Notes under the pieces: generated by a model
What the model was told of the DNA's origin: nothing
The model's database searches: none
What the model saw: the letters and a program-made list of their open reading frames with translations, nothing else
Position numbers and translations under genes: made by a program
Part shown: one piece after another, positions 13,123 to 14,116 of the stretch
Numbering within the stretch: position 1 is the first letter of the stretch
Layout: each line of letters begins with the position of its first letter
Assembly (NCBI GenBank): GCA_039819785.1
Contig: JBCBRH010000059.1
Span: 1-14,116 of the forward strand
Origin: JBCBRD01 sp039819785
Lineage (GTDB): Bacteria > Pseudomonadota > Alphaproteobacteria > Rhizobiales > Hyphomicrobiaceae
DNA length: 14,116 nt
Direction of reading: 5' to 3'

Positions 13123-13710
13123 ATGATGACACCCATCACAGGAGGGGTGAACGCTCGCGAGCGTATTCTCGCGGCCGCCCGGCACCTGTTTTGTCAACAC
13201 GGTATCAGCGCCACCGGCATCGACACCATCATTGAAGCCTCGGGAACCGCAAAGGCGACGCTTTATAAAACATTCGGCTCAAAGGATGGTCTGGTGGAAG
13301 CCGTTCTCGATGCCGAGGGGATCGCCTGGCGGACATGGTTTTTCGGGGAGCTGGACCGTTTGCGCGGGCAGCCGGGTCATCAAATTGTTGCTGTTTTCAC
13401 GATCTTGGAAAAGTGGTTCGCCGACGAACGCTTCACCGGCTGTCCCTTCATCAATGCGGTTGGTGAGTTTGACAAGCGCGATGACCGGTATCGCGCGATC
13501 GCGCTGGCCCATAAATCGCAAGTGATCGCGCGCCTGACCGAGATGGCCCGTCGCGCCGGGGCGACAACGCCCGCCAAGGTGGCTCATGAGATCGGCCTGC
13601 TGATCGACGGTGCGATCGTGGCTGCCATGGTCACGGGAGACCCCAAGGTCGCCCGGACGGCCAAGTCCGCGGCCCGCAAAGTCGTCGACGGCCTCAAGGT
13701 CCCGGCATAG
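13123..13710 (+). CDS. TetR/AcrR-family transcriptional regulator
   Basis: The product is 195 aa from the ATG at 13123, giving a normal-length protein with about 10 residues before the first helix. In-frame starts at 13075, 13042 and 13009 (TTG) would lengthen it; none has a good ribosome site. The N-terminal domain is a typical TetR helix-turn-helix: ARERILAAARHLFCQHGISA, then TGIDTIIEASGTAKATLYKTFGSKDGLVEAVL (about 11-62). The C-terminal half is helical and would bind a ligand and dimerise, with cysteines at FTGCPF. It is divergent from the ABC/flavoprotein/rhodanese operon and is likely its local repressor, perhaps sensing the imported compound or a product; this is inferred from arrangement only. 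Confidence 0.9.
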   Translation: MMTPITGGVNARERILAAARHLFCQHGISATGIDTIIEASGTAKATLYKTFGSKDGLVEAVLDAEGIAWRTWFFGELDRLRGQPGHQIVAVFTILEKWFADERFTGCPFINAVGEFDKRDDRYRAIALAHKSQVIARLTEMARRAGATTPAKVAHEIGLLIDGAIVAAMVTGDPKVARTAKSAARKVVDGLKVPA

Positions 13711-14059
13711 GCAGCGACACAGAGGCGGCGGCACAGAGGTGCGTACCGCGAGCCACTGCGGGGGATCTTGCTCATCCGACATCAGCTGCATTTGGATGGA
13801 GTGCGCTTATGTGCGTGACGGGGAGCAACGACGACGAGCCGTGGCCGGACCGAGTTGACGTTCGCGAAGCGGGAGGAAGGAGGCTTCGGCGCTCCTTCGA
13901 GCCAGGACAATCGAACAGGTGTCAGATTGGCGGGCCTACCTTCACAAGCGGACAGTCCGCGTGCTTCCGGTTTGAGCCGATTTTGTTGCAAAAGTCGGTT
14001 GAGCTGGCGGGCGAACAGTGATTCCTTCTTGTCAGGTCAGGCATTGACGGAGGTCGGCA
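13711..14059. other. non-coding stretch between TetR gene and IS transposase
   Basis: No gene is recognisable. It has a short imperfect direct repeat (GCGACACAGAGG at 13714-13725, GCGGCACAGAGG at 13728-13739) and small hairpins at 13948-13960 (GCGGA-cag-TCCGC) and 13977-13998 (CCGATTTTG-ttg-CAAAAGTCGG). The right portion probably contains the left end of the IS element whose transposase starts at 14060; the exact boundary is not visible. Confidence 0.45.
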
Positions 14060-14116
14060 ATGATGGGGCGACTCAACGAGGACCAGGGGCAGCTTTTTTA
14101 TTCGTTCAACCTCGAA
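14060..14116 (+). CDS. IS1182-like (IS5/IS1182) transposase, 5' end, cut by window edge
   Basis: The ATG at 14060 is preceded by GGAGGT five bases upstream and opens MMGRLNEDQGQLFYSFNLE to the last base. An N-terminus of the form MMGRxxxDQxxLFYxFxL is typical of IS1182-type transposases, which continue into a DDE domain. Only 19 codons are visible, so intactness and exact subgroup cannot be judged. It runs in the same direction as the TetR gene and away from the operon. Confidence 0.75.
   Translation, partial: MMGRLNEDQGQLFYSFNLE

Noticed and set aside
1..14116. tRNA, rRNA or CRISPR arrays
   Set aside because: No cloverleaf, rRNA core sequence or regularly spaced direct repeats were seen on reading either strand.

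Overview
The window looks like an accessory stretch of an alphaproteobacterial chromosome or large plasmid. A Hyphomicrobiales (Rhizobiales)-type origin is favoured by an imperfect palindromic repeat at 5751-5798, which resembles a dispersed element common in that order. IS remnants, low gene density at 2.7-3.6 kb and an IS transposase start at the right edge point to a patchwork region. Apart from the small secreted protein, the TetR regulator and the edge transposase, all recognisable intact genes lie on the minus strand.

Left part (1-2.7 kb). A TolC-family outer-membrane lipoprotein (654-2144, minus) is followed by a clear intrinsic terminator (548-590). Beyond it lies the signal-peptide end of an RND-type periplasmic adaptor. 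That adaptor fragment is present twice, head to head, as a 119-bp perfect inverted repeat with a 91-bp spacer. This may be an assembly or amplification fold-back rather than real DNA. Divergent from tolC is a small secreted cysteine protein (2397-2687, plus).

Middle (2.7-6.1 kb). About 0.9 kb has no convincing gene but holds the 3' scrap of an IS3-family transposase. It is followed by a small HExxH metallopeptidase (3588-3974) and an oleate-hydratase-family flavoprotein (4086-5648). The long leader of the flavoprotein gene carries the palindromic repeat and further inverted repeats.

Right part (6.1-13.7 kb). A co-directional minus-strand cluster reads, from its promoter: nitrate/sulfonate/taurine-type ABC ATPase, Tat-exported substrate-binding protein, permease (4-base overlap with the binding protein), OsmC-like protein, acyl-CoA-dehydrogenase-fold flavoprotein, two-domain rhodanese, and a kappa-GST/HCCA-isomerase-like protein. 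A TetR-family gene is divergent. The intergenic region contains a close match to a sigma-54 (-24/-12) promoter and a perfect 6-6-6 inverted repeat. Hairpins sit between several genes, including one abutting the ATPase stop codon and one terminator-like structure before the last gene. I infer an import-and-processing pathway for a small, probably sulfur-containing, organic compound. The transporter brings it in, the flavoprotein oxidises or desulfurises it, and the rhodanese, OsmC-like and glutathione-transferase-like proteins handle the released sulfur or thiol. The substrate cannot be told from sequence.

The window ends inside the first 19 codons of an IS1182-like transposase.
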